Below are positions 45,296 through 57,233 of a stretch of DNA of 64,000 nt, piece after piece. The stretch covers positions 24,754,906 through 24,818,905 of the forward strand of contig OX463818.1 in NCBI GenBank assembly GCA_949825045.1, in the 5' to 3' direction. The notes beneath the pieces are model-generated. The model was not told the DNA's origin. It did not search any database and worked only from the letters and a program-made list of their open reading frames with translations. This DNA is from Argyresthia goedartella. Lineage: Eukaryota; Arthropoda; Insecta; Lepidoptera; Argyresthiidae. Position numbers and translations under genes: made by a program. Positions within the stretch are counted from its first letter, which is position 1, and the number at the start of each line of letters is the position of its first letter.

Positions 45296-46204
45296 CTGGT
45301 AAAAAAAAACAAAACAAAAAGTATTCAAAAAACAGGTTCTTCTATAGCTCATACTCTACTCCATATCTGTGAAATCAATCAGTACAGCTAGTATGTACTT
45401 GATAAAATCACGTGTCCCTGAATGACCAACCAACTATACAACATGTTGATTTTAGTAAGGTTAGTGGAGACTTCAGATTATTAATCTACCCTGCTCCAAT
45501 GCCAAGGCAAACAATGTTTTTTTTGCACCCTAAATTTGTAGTTAATTTTCTATCACTTGTTTATAAATAAATGATCCCAAAAGCTTTCAAATTGATGACA
45601 TGTATGATGTTCGGCAACTTCAAATTTACCGTGACTAATCAGGGCGCACGAGCTGTCATTTAAAGCGACAGTAATTTGTAGTTTGAATTTAGAAGGAATC
45701 AGGATATGTCAATAGATACACAGTCGAGCTTCAGGCTCTATATAAGACGCCGTCAAATACTCAGCGCTATTCCTCTTGACATCGCAAATCCCGAAAATAA
45801 TAATAATAAATAAATGTACGTTAATATCCCCACCGAAGGGCACATGCCTTTACCCGGATACGAGTGAGATCAGGCCATACCCCATCACCCTGGATCAGAG
45901 GAGGAGTTTGAAGACACAAGTTAAATTAATAAATAAAAAAAAAATGTAACGAACACATCCATTTCCTTCAATGTTTGAATAGGATATCTAAGATAATGGG
46001 GTTGGCAACTATCAAAGTGGCGCTAGTATCGGTTGGTTCCCCTAACGTTAAAGTCACGCTTCTGTGTTACCAGTACAGTGTGTTCAATCGCCAGTCATGT
46101 GCTGTATATTGTAAAACACCGCTGCCAAAAATACAAAATTAAGTTGTATAGTAGTAATTACATGACATTATATCATATACACGAAAAATTACTTTATTAA
46201 ATGT

Positions 46205-46970
46205 GTGCAAGTCATTACTTGTGATAGCGTGCGAATTGCTTGTGTTTTGTTGACTATGTGTAATCACTCGGCGCTAGTGTTCAGTGTGTATATGCCTACA
46301 GACGATCCAGAGCACCTGCTAGAATTCACGGAATGCCTGAGTGAGATCAATGCAATAGTGGAAGGTAACAATGTTGAATCGGTGTACATCTTAGGTGATC
46401 TTAATGCCCATCCACATACTTTGTTTTGTAGAGAGATGATGGAGTTTTGCTCAGATCAAAAATGGATATGTGCGGACTTTGAAAAATTGGGAATTGGCTC
46501 GGGCACATACACTTATGTGAGTGAGGCCAATGGGTCTAAAAGATGGTTGGACCACTGCCTAGCGACAGCATCGGCCTATAGTACGATTGTCGATGTTGAG
46601 GTGCACTATGATGTAGTATGGTCAGACCATTATCCGATATTTTTTGAATGCAATCTAAATCTTATAAAATTGAAATCTTTAAATTATCCTATCAATGTTG
46701 CAATGAACAATGTTCGATGGGAAACAAGAAAGCCGAGGAAATTAAAATCTATGCAGAATCCTGCCACCGAAATTTAAGTCTTATTGTTTTGCCACCAGAA
46801 CTTGAGGAATGTTGTGATACCATCTGTGATAATGTAGACCATAGGAAGTTAGTAGATAGTATGTATAGTCAAATTGTATTAGCATTAAGTGAGGCCGCTG
46901 TACTTAGTAGTAATAGTCGTAGACAGAATAATCATAATAATAAAAAACAACAGGTGACAGGTTGGAAAAA
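46205..46970 (+). pseudogene. LINE A endonuclease fragment fused to LINE C (unit 2)
   Basis: Identical to the fragment at 39635-40400 as far as I can see, including the MEFCSD change and the joint to LINE C. Confidence 0.85.
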
Positions 46971-49900
46971 GTAACGAACATTTGCTGTCCAAATAGTTCA
47001 TTTGTAGATCTAGTGAAGATGATTAGTCGCGGTATCTATGATGAGTACAGCACTATTGTAATTATGGTAGGAAATCATTCAAACATTAGTCGGAATGATT
47101 TGAATAAAAGTGTTGAAACACTTCTTGACCTACATAGTAGGATGAAATGCAAATCTATACTATGCAATTTTCCATATGCCTTTAATTTGACAGAACTACA
47201 GAACAAATCTGTGCATAGAATGAATATTCATTTATTTAATTTAACATGTCATCACAGCGATGCTATTTTATATTTCGACATGAATAATTTTATTCATAAC
47301 TTTACTCTGACACAGGATACATTGTACCTGTCTAATAAATATAGAAAATTAGTAGCTACATTGTTAGCTTATAATATATGCGACGCAGCTATAGTTGGTT
47401 TAACTAAGTTCAACTTGACATCAGCTTATGTCAAGAGTAATATGACATGCACCCCTATTGGGAATTCACCTGTTAATTATACTTTGCATGCAACATTGGA
47501 ATCTGTTCCAAGTAATTTAAATTAGTTCATAAGACAATAGAGGAAATCTCTAGCATACAAGGGCCGCATACAACACTGAAGCGACGATTAATAACTCTGT
47601 TTAAATCATTTAATTTATGTCATGTATTTCAAGAGCCGACTAGAATTACACTTACCAGCCAAACTTGCTTAGATAACGTTTTTTGTGACTGTGCATTCAC
47701 AAGTAAAAGTGTAATTAACTGCTTACCCTCCGATCACAGTGGTCAAACAGTTTCATTCCCAATTTCTATTAAGGATAAGACTGGTCCATCATTTTATAGG
47801 CCTATTACATCCCATAGACTAGAGATATATACGAAAACTTAGATATAAATTTGCCAGTACCGGATTTTAATGAACAGAACCCAAACAAAATCTACTCAGA
47901 CTTCTTCAACATTATTCAGACAGAATTCAATAAAGTTTTCAAATTAAAGAAAGTCAGTGACTACAACGGTAAATCTAAATTTAATGACTGGGCAACGTGT
48001 GGAATTCGTAAAAGTAGAGTTATCTTGTATGACCTTTATGATCAAAAAACCTATAACTTTGATCGGAAATTTCATGACTATGTTAAAAAATATTCCAAAA
48101 CTTTCAAGTTGGTTTGTAGAACTGCAAAAACTTTACACATTAATAGAAAAATTCAAAATTCAAATAATAGAATGAAAACAGTTTGGCAAATAATTAACCG
48201 CGAAACTGGCAAAGTTATACCAAGGGACAATGATTTCTGCCTACAGATAGGTGATGATGTTGTTAAATCCAACGCTGATATTGCTAGAGCTTTTGAAACA
48301 TTCTTCACCAATGTACCCGTACTCACAACGGACCGTCTACATTCATCTCCATATGAAGCAGAGACTTTATTAGAAAATAATACTAGTGTCAGTAATGTAT
48401 ATTTCAAATTTCATCATCTATATCCCCAGGACATTGTCAAAACGATTAAATTACTTAACTTAAAAAATACGGAAGACCTGTGGGGTATATCAGTCAAAGT
48501 CATTGGTTCAGTAATTCTAGTTAGAGCCCCACAATTAGCTTATATATTCAATAAATGTGTTGACGATGGGGCTTTTCCAGACCTCATGAACTGATACCTC
48601 TGTTCAAGTCGGGAGATAAGGGCGATCCTTCAAATTTCAGACCAATATCTGTTCTTCCAACACTAAGTAAAATATTTGAAAAGATTATACTCAATCAAAT
48701 GCTCTCACACTTCAACCATACAAAACAACTCCACGCTAAACAATATGGTTTCACTAGGGGTAAATCGACTACGGATGCAGGTATTACCCTTGTATCTCAT
48801 ATTTATTCTGCATGGGAGGCCGCACAGGATGCTATCGAAGTTTTTTGCGACCTGTCGAAGGCGTTTGATCGTGTTGATCATAATACGCTAAAAATTAAAT
48901 TAAATCATTACGGAGTTAGAAATAAAGCGTTGGATCTACTAAGATCATACCTAAGCAATATAATTCAAAAGGCAGAAGTTAACGGCGTAAAATCTGATGG
49001 ATCGGGTGTTGAAATTGGCGTTCCACAAGGTTCCATATTAGGCCCTTTCTTATTCCTGGTATATATTAATGATCTGACTTTCATGGTGGAGAAATTAACT
49101 GACATAGTGTGTTTTGCTGATGATACTTCAATGGTCTTCAAAATTGAAAGACAAAAAGGAGATTTTGATGATGTTAATGGTGTATTGTCTTTAACTTTGA
49201 ATTGGTTCACAGTTAATAATTTATTGTTAAACGCTGGTAAAACCAAGTGTATCAAATTCTCACTTCCAAATGTCAGGCTAGTTGAGACCAGTTTAGTATT
49301 AGACAACAGCACGTTAGAATTGGTAAATGATACGAAGTTTCTTGGATTAACCATTGATAGCAAATTGCAGCGGGGACCCCACATAGATAAATTGGCTGGT
49401 AAATTAAGTTCTGCGGCTTACGCTATTAGGAACATCAGACAACGCACGGATGTGGCTACATCTAGGCTAGTATATTTTAGTTACTTTCATAGTGTGTTGT
49501 CCTATGGTATCTTGTTGTGGGGGAAAGCAGCGGATATTCAAACTATTTTTATTTTACAGAAAAGAGCTATTCGAGCAATTTATAATTTAAAACAAACAGA
49601 CTCCTTAAGAGAGCTTTTTAAAGAAATTGACGTACTAACAGTAGCTAGTCAATTTATTTTAGAAAATATAATGTATGTACGCAAGAACCTTACAACATTT
49701 TCCAAACTTAGCGACAGCTGTAATGTTAACCTAAGAAATAATCACAGACTATGTGCGCCCCGTTTTAGACTCGCGAAGGTTAGTAATTCTTTCAAGAGTC
49801 AGTGCATTCTCTACTACAATAAGATACCTCTGGAGATTTTGAAATTGCCATTTGAGCAATTTAAAAAGCATGTTAAAGCGACTTTGTCGAAAAAGGGATA

Positions 49901-50209
49901 TTACAATGTTCAAGATTATTTAAATGACAGGACTGTATGGGGTTAATCTGGCTCAACACAGACCTTGCTGTTAATAGTTTTGTAATTATTTATTCCTGCT
50001 TATTAATCATAACAATTAAATTTTTCATATTTGTATTGGTTAAGCACAACCTATTTTTAAAAGAGATCTAAAAATCAATCTGTGGGAGTTTCTACGCCCA
50101 TCTTCTCCCACAGTGGTCCAATGTAGAGAAGAGGCAAAAATGACGTTTGCTAAGTATATGTAAATATCTACAGTAATAAAGTACTTTGACTATTGACTAT
50201 TGACTATTG
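46971..50209 (+). mobile_element. LINE C, unit 3 copy
   Basis: Repeats unit 2: SGNH-like half ORF1 (to 47525), endonuclease remnant, linker (47851-48594), RT (48591-49946), hairpin (50080-50113), TTGACTA tail. I saw no difference from unit 2 in the encoded proteins. Confidence 0.9.
48591..49946 (+). pseudogene. LINE C RT, unit 3
   Basis: Open RT frame equal to that of unit 2, with GVPQGSILGPFLF and CFADDTSMVF. It is separated by the same one-base shift from its linker, so no single protein spans both. Confidence 0.85.
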
Positions 50210-50779
50210 TGATGATACAAATTTTATTCCTTTAACGTCTTTATGTTTAAATATTTCTAATTTAGCGTTAGGCGGGATTCCTTTTGCGGGGCTTTTGCGG
50301 GACACTTACATAGATAAGCCAACTTATTTTAAATAGATGTGGTTTGACATAATTTTATAGTTTGATGCAATTAAATTTTTTATTGACATTTAACATTTAT
50401 TATTTTATACACTTGACATTTATATTTGATTTGAATGATTTAATTTAATTTTTTGACATTTTTTTAATCAAATCTATTGACATTTTGTTTTACTTTATTT
50501 TATGGAATTTAATTTAATTGCATGAGTTATAATTTTATGTTTTAGTTTTGTAATTATTATTTTCCTTTTGTATGTGTGATTTTATTATTTAAATTAGATG
50601 TAGATTTCTTTTAATGTAATATGGATCTTTGATATCTGAAATAAAATTATTATTATTATTATTATTATAAATAAATTCCGATAGCCAATTATCACAGAAA
50701 AAGTTCCAGAAACTAGTCGATCGTTGAAAGTGGCAACTGGATAAAGGAACCAAATACACGTGGCGCCACCTAGGATTAG

Positions 50780-51165
50780 CTTTCACCGGACAACCACATT
50801 CACCAAGTTAAACTTAAAAAAAAAACGCTACAGCAAGTTTAAGAGCCCTATTTCTTCCTCCCCGGTTGGGTGGCGAATGATAGACTTCATTCGTAGATGA
50901 AAAGACCTCATCAAAACTTTAGCTGCACGGAACCACAAACTAAAACGTCATCTGTGTATATTGTTTTTGTACTTGTTGATTTTTTCAACAAGCGCTTATT
51001 AAATTTTGATATAATTATATGGGACCACCTCTGAAAGTACGAGCTACCTTTCAAAATAAGAATACTCAAAATCGGTTCATAATTGATGGAGTAATCACGT
51101 AACAAACATACAAAAAGGGACGAATTGAGAAACTCCTCCGTTTTGAAGTCGGTTGAAAAATATAC
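50780..51165 (+). repeat. GAAGTCGGTT-type dispersed repeat, intact copy
   Basis: Runs without interruption from the left part shared with the array (TTTAAGAGCCCTATTTCTTC, CGAATGATAGACTTCATTC) through 50893 into GTAGATGAAAAGACCTCATC and ends GAAGTCGGTTGAAAA. It shows that 50893 is where the array leaves off, not a new insertion point. Confidence 0.6.
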
Positions 51166-51832
51166 TAAATAGATGTAAAATTCTTGGAATTTAAAAAAAT
51201 AATTGATTGACATTTTTAATACCTATTTTTTAAAGTCAAAAAATAAGTATTTTCGACTGTTTGTTTGAAATGGAAATAATCAGTATTTTTCTCACTGTTC
51301 TGCTGCAGCGACTGATGTAAAAGCCATGTGACATTGTGAAGTGTTAGGAACTTTATTTTAATATGGTAGTGTTAAAAACCACTACGAATCGAGTTGTTAA
51401 TGTTACCGATACACGCATTTTGAAATGTCATGTCGGGAAAGTCTTGTTAGACCGCCAGTAATTAAGAAATTATATTACGATAATATCATCATGATATTAT
51501 CATGACAGGTACAACAAGTAATGTATGATCCTTCAGCGCCAAGTTAAAATAGCTCTAAAGGCAAATCAGTTTTCAAACAAAAAACTGCATCTGGAATAGA
51601 TTAATTGAAGTCTTCAATTATTAGGGGATTTTGTTAATTTTAAGTGTAGTTAGTTTCTATTCAAAGTCCAGGACTTTTAAAATATTTACTTCATAGAGAC
51701 TTACTACCCTGTAACCCTCGCTTCACGATCGATTTCGTATTGTTGACATCTCTCTTTCTCATTCGCACCTTTCGTTCAGAGACAAATAAATATGTTTGGC
51801 GAGATCTGAACTCAATTTTATTAAAAACTTAC
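51166..51832. other. intron 1 start of the chitinase-like gene, no other gene
   Basis: AT-rich, with a short palindromic tract near 51480-51505 (GATAATATCATCATGATATT). The tandem block of 4232 bp begins at 51359. Nothing else recognised. Confidence 0.5.
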
Positions 51833-51893
51833 CATCACCTCCTAAAACGGTGGATATAAGGCTAATTACGAGAACTGCAATGAACGTCTTCAT
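51833..51893 (-). CDS. GH18 chitinase-like gene, exon 1 (signal peptide), copy 1
   Basis: ATG at 51891-51893; 20 codons encode MKTFIAVLVISLISTVLGGD plus one base, followed by donor GTAAGT. One basic residue, a long hydrophobic core and a small-residue end are a textbook secretion signal. Its phase (1) matches exon 2, giving a Gly codon at the joint, then VVTCYWGAW. A TATA box lies 128 bp upstream. The match of phase and of signal peptide to mature GH18 start is what ties this exon to the exons at 15-18 kb. Confidence 0.85.
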
Positions 51894-52027
51894 TGTGCTA
51901 GTCAGTATCTTTATCAACTAATCAAAACTAAGCAATCACCGATCCATCCATTTCATACTAATTTCGGCTAATTGTCGGGCCCGGGCCCGATGAAAAACTA
52001 AATTCTTTTTACAAGAGAACTTTTATA
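51894..52027 (-). promoter_or_regulatory. chitinase-like gene core promoter and 5' UTR, copy 1
   Basis: TATAAAA at 52021-52027 on the minus strand. About 30 bases downstream, near 51995-51998, ATTTAGTTTTTC could be the initiator, giving a 5' UTR of about 100 bases. The UTR contains a perfect 16-bp GC palindrome, TCGGGCCCGGGCCCGA (51975-51990). Confidence 0.6.
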
Positions 52028-52410
52028 AGTCAAACCATTTTCGCAGTCCGTAATCTTAGTACGTAACAATATCTACTTCACTTATCACGATACTTGTAAA
52101 ACATGTAAATGTTTAGAATCAGGCCTGTTTACTCTATGGGTATAGCGCATTATTGTTGTTGTTGTTGTTGGTATGGAGTTATCTTATCAAACTTGCTACA
52201 TGTGTATGATATTGTGAAGGAAATTAAAGGTAAGTAGGTAGAGGTTGTCGTGTAAAGATATGAACCTAACCAGAACCTAACAGAAAACAACCAGGATAAA
52301 ATTTAGAAATGACAGTTTATTAGGGTTATATACAATGACTTTAGAAAAACGATAGGAAGATGAGGGTGGATGAAATGAGACAGGTTTTATAGAAAATACA
52401 GGTATCCGAT
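52028..52410. other. upstream flank of the chitinase promoter, no gene
   Basis: Contains a (TTG)n run at about 52151-52168. It ends at the LINE F 3' tail. Repeated at 56260-56642. Confidence 0.5.
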
Positions 52411-53001
52411 TTTTTTAAAAAAAGAAGCGGAGGACACGAAGAGTAGGAGCAGAAGGAGTAGTGGATCTGGCGAACCGGTCAGTGGAAGCACCGGTGGGCG
52501 ACGTAGCACTTGCAGATGGAGAGCGTGGCCGGCGGCCAATCAGTCATCAGACCCCGACGGGCAGCAGGAGTAGGGGCCCTGGTAGTGAAGCGCCGGCCAG
52601 GGTAGAGGCCCGCAACGTGTCGGCCGAAGTCACCGACGGGCAGGTGTAGCAGAGAACGGGCAGGTGAAGTGGAGACCCAACGAAGCGCCGGCCAGGGTAG
52701 AGGCTCGCCAAGTCAGGAGGCGTAGTAGTAGAGGCTCGCAGGATCCCGGGGCCGTGCGACCCCGGGATAAGGCCTTTAGGTGATGCTTCTTGCTTGAGAG
52801 CTGAAGTGAGACTCCAGAATTCAATCAATCAATCAAGTTTTCATCTCACGCACCCATTCTGGGGCGTGGGGAGTCGGGGTCAGATCATCGGATCTCTTCC
52901 TGAAGAAGCGCCTCTGTCCACTCCTATGGACAGGTCATCGGGGGGCCCTCGCGGGCGGTGGAAATCTTCTTACTTGGGGTGTTCCGTTGGATGATCGCCG
53001 G
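52411..53001 (-). mobile_element. LINE F 3' UTR, copy 1
   Basis: GC-rich DNA after the RT stop, with a repeated GAAGCGCCGGCCAGGGTAGA word (about 52588 and 52682). It ends in a short poly(A) (plus-strand T-run near 52410-52416), as expected for a Jockey element. Duplicate at 56643-57233. Confidence 0.7.
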
Positions 53002-55590
53002 CTAGGCAACCAGGTCGCGTGGCAGGCGGCGGCAGTCGGGCGGGCGCGCGTGGTACGGCGCCATGTCGCGGATATGCGGATGTTGTGAGCTATCCGCACG
53101 CGCGAACATGCCCTTCGCCAGCCTCTGGACAAACTGGTCCACTGGTTCCCATCTGAGGTCCCTCTGGATCGTCGCATTCCTCACGTAGCGGGGGGCGTCG
53201 ACGATGGTACGCAAAGAGAGGTTCTCTTGGGCTCGGAGTCTCCGTTTGTTCGTCTCCGAGCACAGGGCGTACCATGCCGGGGTCGCGTAGGTGAGGCGGG
53301 ATCTCACGTAGCACTTGTAGATCCCGAGCTTCACCCTCAGAGGGAGGCTGGAGTCGAGAAGTGGACGCAGCTTGGCGCGTGCCACCTTGACCTGGTTGAC
53401 GACGTTGTCGACATGTTGCTTCATGGTGAGCCGGCGATCGATGGTCACTCCCAGGTACTTCACCTGCGGAGACCACGCGATGTCCTGTCCTTGGAGCTGG
53501 AGTGGTGGTGGAAGGGAGGACTGGCCTGTGATGAGCGCCTGCGTCTTCCCAACGTTGACGGACAACCGCCACTTGGCGAGCCAGTCGGGCAAGATGTCCA
53601 GGGTGCGCTGCAGTTTGACGGCAGCGTGCCGTGCCTGGATCGACGACGCGTAGTAGGCAGCGTCGTCGGCGAAGAGTGCCAGCTGGGCACCCGGCCCGAC
53701 GGGGATGTCGTCCGTATATTGGGAGTAACAGGCTGGAGACAGGCAGGACCCCTGAGGGACGCCGGCTGCAACGGGGTGTTCCTCGGAGACGGCGTCTTCC
53801 ACCATCACTCGGAAGCGGCGATTCTTCAGGAAGGAGGCGATGATCTGGACCAGTCTTCTTGGGGCTGGAGACGTCGACAATTTGTACAGCAACCCCTCGT
53901 GCCATACTCTGTCAAACGCCTTCTCCATGTCCAGGAGTACTGCGACAGTGTATTCCTTCTTGTTTAAACAAACCGTCATGTCATTCAGTACTCTGGTGAG
54001 CTGAAGCGTCGTAGAATGCTCGGGCCTGAAGCCGAACTGTTTTGGGCGCGGCTGGATGTGGGGCAGTAGCTTCGTCAGCATGAGTTTCTCAAACACCTTT
54101 GAGATGGTACTCAGTAGAGTTATCGGCCGATAGCTCTCAGGCAGCTTGGAGTCCTTGCCCGGCTTGGGCAACATGATGACCAAGCCCTCCTTCCATTAGG
54201 TTGGGAAGTGGCCCGTGCGCAAGATACCGTTAAACAGGCGCGTAACGGCTGCCACAGTACGTGGCGGCAAATGTAGCAGCGCCATGTTAGGTATGCGGTC
54301 TGCGCCCGGGTTTTCCTGGGCTTGGTACGTCTGAATGCACGCATGATCTGGCCGGGCGTGACGACGGTGGGGTCCTCTTCGGGAGCTATCGGCGAGGCGA
54401 AGTACTCTCGCAGGTGTCTCTCGACTGCTGCGACGTGCTGCACATCATCCGTAGGGTTCGGCTTGAACTGCTTCTCAAGGCATTCGGCGAAGATCTCCGC
54501 ACGGTCTTGGGCTCGAAATCTTGGTAGGCCGTCGCTGCCCAGGATTGGTCGGACGGGAGTTGGAGTAGTCGACAAATCCCGGCATAGGCGATGCACGGAG
54601 GGGACGTGGTCGCCCATGGACTCGACGTGGCGTTCCCAAGATTCTTCGGCGTGGAGATCAAGTCGGCGCTTCAGCTCTGCCGTCATGGCGTTGAGCCTGG
54701 TCTTCATCGTTGGGCAGCGGGTTTGCTGCCACTGCTTCTGGAGAGCGCGCTTATCGCGGATGAGTGCGCGTAGCTCAGCAGGAAGAGGATTGGGCTTCCC
54801 CCCGCGAGCTACGGTGTGCGATGATAGGTCGAGCGCGTCTCGGATCTGGGTGGTTAGCAGCGATGCCAGGCGGTCAACGTCTTCCGGCTGGTTGACTGGA
54901 CATGTGGTCGAAGACTGGTCGAGGGCGGCGGTGAAGGCGCCCCACTGGTAGCGTCGGCGTGATGCTGGCGGAGAGACCCGGGTGGGCAGATCCGCCAGGA
55001 CGAGAAGTACTGGCCTGTGGTCCGATGGGAGGTCAGGGAGAACCTCCTGGCTCGGCGGAGTCCGGAGACCTCTGACGACTACGACGTCGATGGTGTCCCA
55101 ACCGGCCCGCGAATCGAAGTGGGTGGGCTCGTCGGGACCGATGACATCGTAGTTGGGGCTCACGGAGTCGGCAAGGATGGCGCGTCCAGCTGGGCACACC
55201 CTGGTGGAGTTCCAGACGGTGTGCTTGGCGTTGATGTCGCCAGCGACGAGTGTCGGATGCGGTGACTGTAGCAACCCCCGTAGTTCAGAGGTGCGGATTG
55301 GGGTACTGGGGGGCTTGTACACGGCGAACAGTCGCAGCACCTGGCCGGCGACCTGGAGGTCGACGCCCAACGCATACAGGGATATATACTCCTGGGCGTC
55401 AACGAGCTGGTGGACGATCTTCCTGCCGACGATGACTGCCAAGCCTCGAAAGGGCCGGCCGCTGGTGGACCTCTCGTCCTTGCGGTAGACGAAGTAGCCG
55501 GGCAGCGACAGCTTGTCGCTTCCGGCTGGGAATGTCTCGCTGATGAGCATCACGTCGACGCGGCAGTCCCTCAGGAACACGTGGAGTAGC
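53002..55590 (-). pseudogene. LINE F (Jockey) ORF2, copy 1, cut by duplication joint
   Basis: RT: SYRPITLLSTISKVFEKLML, VAVLLDMEKAFDRVWHEGL, AAGVPQGSCLSPACYSQYTD and ALFADDAAYYASS, with the Jockey-type Y-T-D-D-I-P after the palm motif. The endonuclease upstream (SETFPAGSDKLSLPGYFVY, TLVAGDINAKHTVWNS, LPSDHRPVLLVL) loses its N-terminus at 55590. It shares with copy 2 a frameshift near 54311 and a TAA near 54197. GC-rich codon use contrasts with the AT-rich LINEs around it. Confidence 0.92.
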
Positions 55591-56064
55591 TAATATGGTA
55601 GTGTTAAAAACCACTACGAATCGAGTTGTTAATGTTACCGATACACGCATTTTGAAATGTCATGTCGGGAAAGTCTTGTTAGACCGCCAGTAATTAAGAA
55701 ATTATATTACGATAATATCATCATGATATTATCATGACAGGTACAACAAGTAATGTATGATCCTTCAGCGCCAAGTTAAAATAGCTCTAAAGGCAAATCA
55801 GTTTTCAAACAAAAAACTGCATCTGGAATAGATTAATTGAAGTCTTCAATTATTAGGGGATTTTGTTAATTTTAAGTGTAGTTAGTTTCTATTCAAAGTC
55901 CAGGACTTTTAAAATATTTACTTCATAGAGACTTACTACCCTGTAACCCTCGCTTCACGATCGATTTCGTATTGTTGACATCTCTCTTTCTCATTCGCAC
56001 CTTTCGTTCAGAGACAAATAAATATGTTTGGCGAGATCTGAACTCAATTTTATTAAAAACTTAC

Positions 56065-56125
56065 CATCACCTCCTAAAACGGTGGATATAAGGCTAATTA
56101 CGAGAACTGCAATGAACGTCTTCAT
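56065..56125 (-). CDS. GH18 chitinase-like gene, exon 1 (signal peptide), copy 2
   Basis: Identical to 51833-51893: MKTFIAVLVISLISTVLGGD and donor GTAAGT. Transcripts from here would have to pass through LINE F copy 1 and exon 1 copy 1 to reach exon 2. It may serve as an alternative first exon or be silent. Confidence 0.8.
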
Positions 56126-56259
56126 TGTGCTAGTCAGTATCTTTATCAACTAATCAAAACTAAGCAATCACCGATCCATCCATTTCATACTAATTTCGGC
56201 TAATTGTCGGGCCCGGGCCCGATGAAAAACTAAATTCTTTTTACAAGAGAACTTTTATA
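56126..56259 (-). promoter_or_regulatory. chitinase-like gene core promoter and 5' UTR, copy 2
   Basis: TATAAAA at 56253-56259, with the same 5' UTR and GC palindrome (56207-56222) as copy 1. Confidence 0.55.
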
Positions 56260-57233
56260 AGTCAAACCATTTTCGCAGTCCGTAATCTTAGTACGTAACA
56301 ATATCTACTTCACTTATCACGATACTTGTAAAACATGTAAATGTTTAGAATCAGGCCTGTTTACTCTATGGGTATAGCGCATTATTGTTGTTGTTGTTGT
56401 TGGTATGGAGTTATCTTATCAAACTTGCTACATGTGTATGATATTGTGAAGGAAATTAAAGGTAAGTAGGTAGAGGTTGTCGTGTAAAGATATGAACCTA
56501 ACCAGAACCTAACAGAAAACAACCAGGATAAAATTTAGAAATGACAGTTTATTAGGGTTATATACAATGACTTTAGAAAAACGATAGGAAGATGAGGGTG
56601 GATGAAATGAGACAGGTTTTATAGAAAATACAGGTATCCGATTTTTTTAAAAAAAGAAGCGGAGGACACGAAGAGTAGGAGCAGAAGGAGTAGTGGATCT
56701 GGCGAACCGGTCAGTGGAAGCACCGGTGGGCGACGTAGCACTTGCAGATGGAGAGCGTGGCCGGCGGCCAATCAGTCATCAGACCCCGACGGGCAGCAGG
56801 AGTAGGGGCCCTGGTAGTGAAGCGCCGGCCAGGGTAGAGGCCCGCAACGTGTCGGCCGAAGTCACCGACGGGCAGGTGTAGCAGAGAACGGGCAGGTGAA
56901 GTGGAGACCCAACGAAGCGCCGGCCAGGGTAGAGGCTCGCCAAGTCAGGAGGCGTAGTAGTAGAGGCTCGCAGGATCCCGGGGCCGTGCGACCCCGGGAT
57001 AAGGCCTTTAGGTGATGCTTCTTGCTTGAGAGCTGAAGTGAGACTCCAGAATTCAATCAATCAATCAAGTTTTCATCTCACGCACCCATTCTGGGGCGTG
57101 GGGAGTCGGGGTCAGATCATCGGATCTCTTCCTGAAGAAGCGCCTCTGTCCACTCCTATGGACAGGTCATCGGGGGGCCCTCGCGGGCGGTGGAAATCTT
57201 CTTACTTGGGGTGTTCCGTTGGATGATCGCCGG

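Larger units (their letters stand above)
44326..46970. repeat. duplicate of 16892-19655 (second copy)
   Basis: Same structure as 37756-40400, offset 6570 bp, also with the empty site for the 125-bp insert. It carries exon 2 copy C and a LINE A endonuclease fragment (46205-46960). Confidence 0.9.
33805..50893. repeat. tandem array, 6570-bp period, about 2.6 units
   Basis: Unit 1 is 33805-40400 (6596 bp), unit 2 is 40401-46970 (6570 bp) and unit 3 is partial, 46971-50893. Each full unit is LINE C (from the middle of ORF1) + spacer + a copy of 16892-19655 (chitinase exon 2 and the LINE A start). The inner joint GGTTGG-AAAAAG fuses LINE A to LINE C through an A-run; the other joint (CCCAG) lies in the GAAGTCGGTT-type repeat. 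Units 2 and 3 encode identical proteins wherever I compared them; unit 1 differs by scattered bases and the hairpin insert. Confidence 0.9.

Noticed and set aside
53090..53967. Long open frames on both strands over the Jockey RT (also at 57322-58199 and 54322-54951)
   Set aside because: They are shadows caused by high GC content. Only the frame with LLDMEKAFDRVW and FADD has family motifs.
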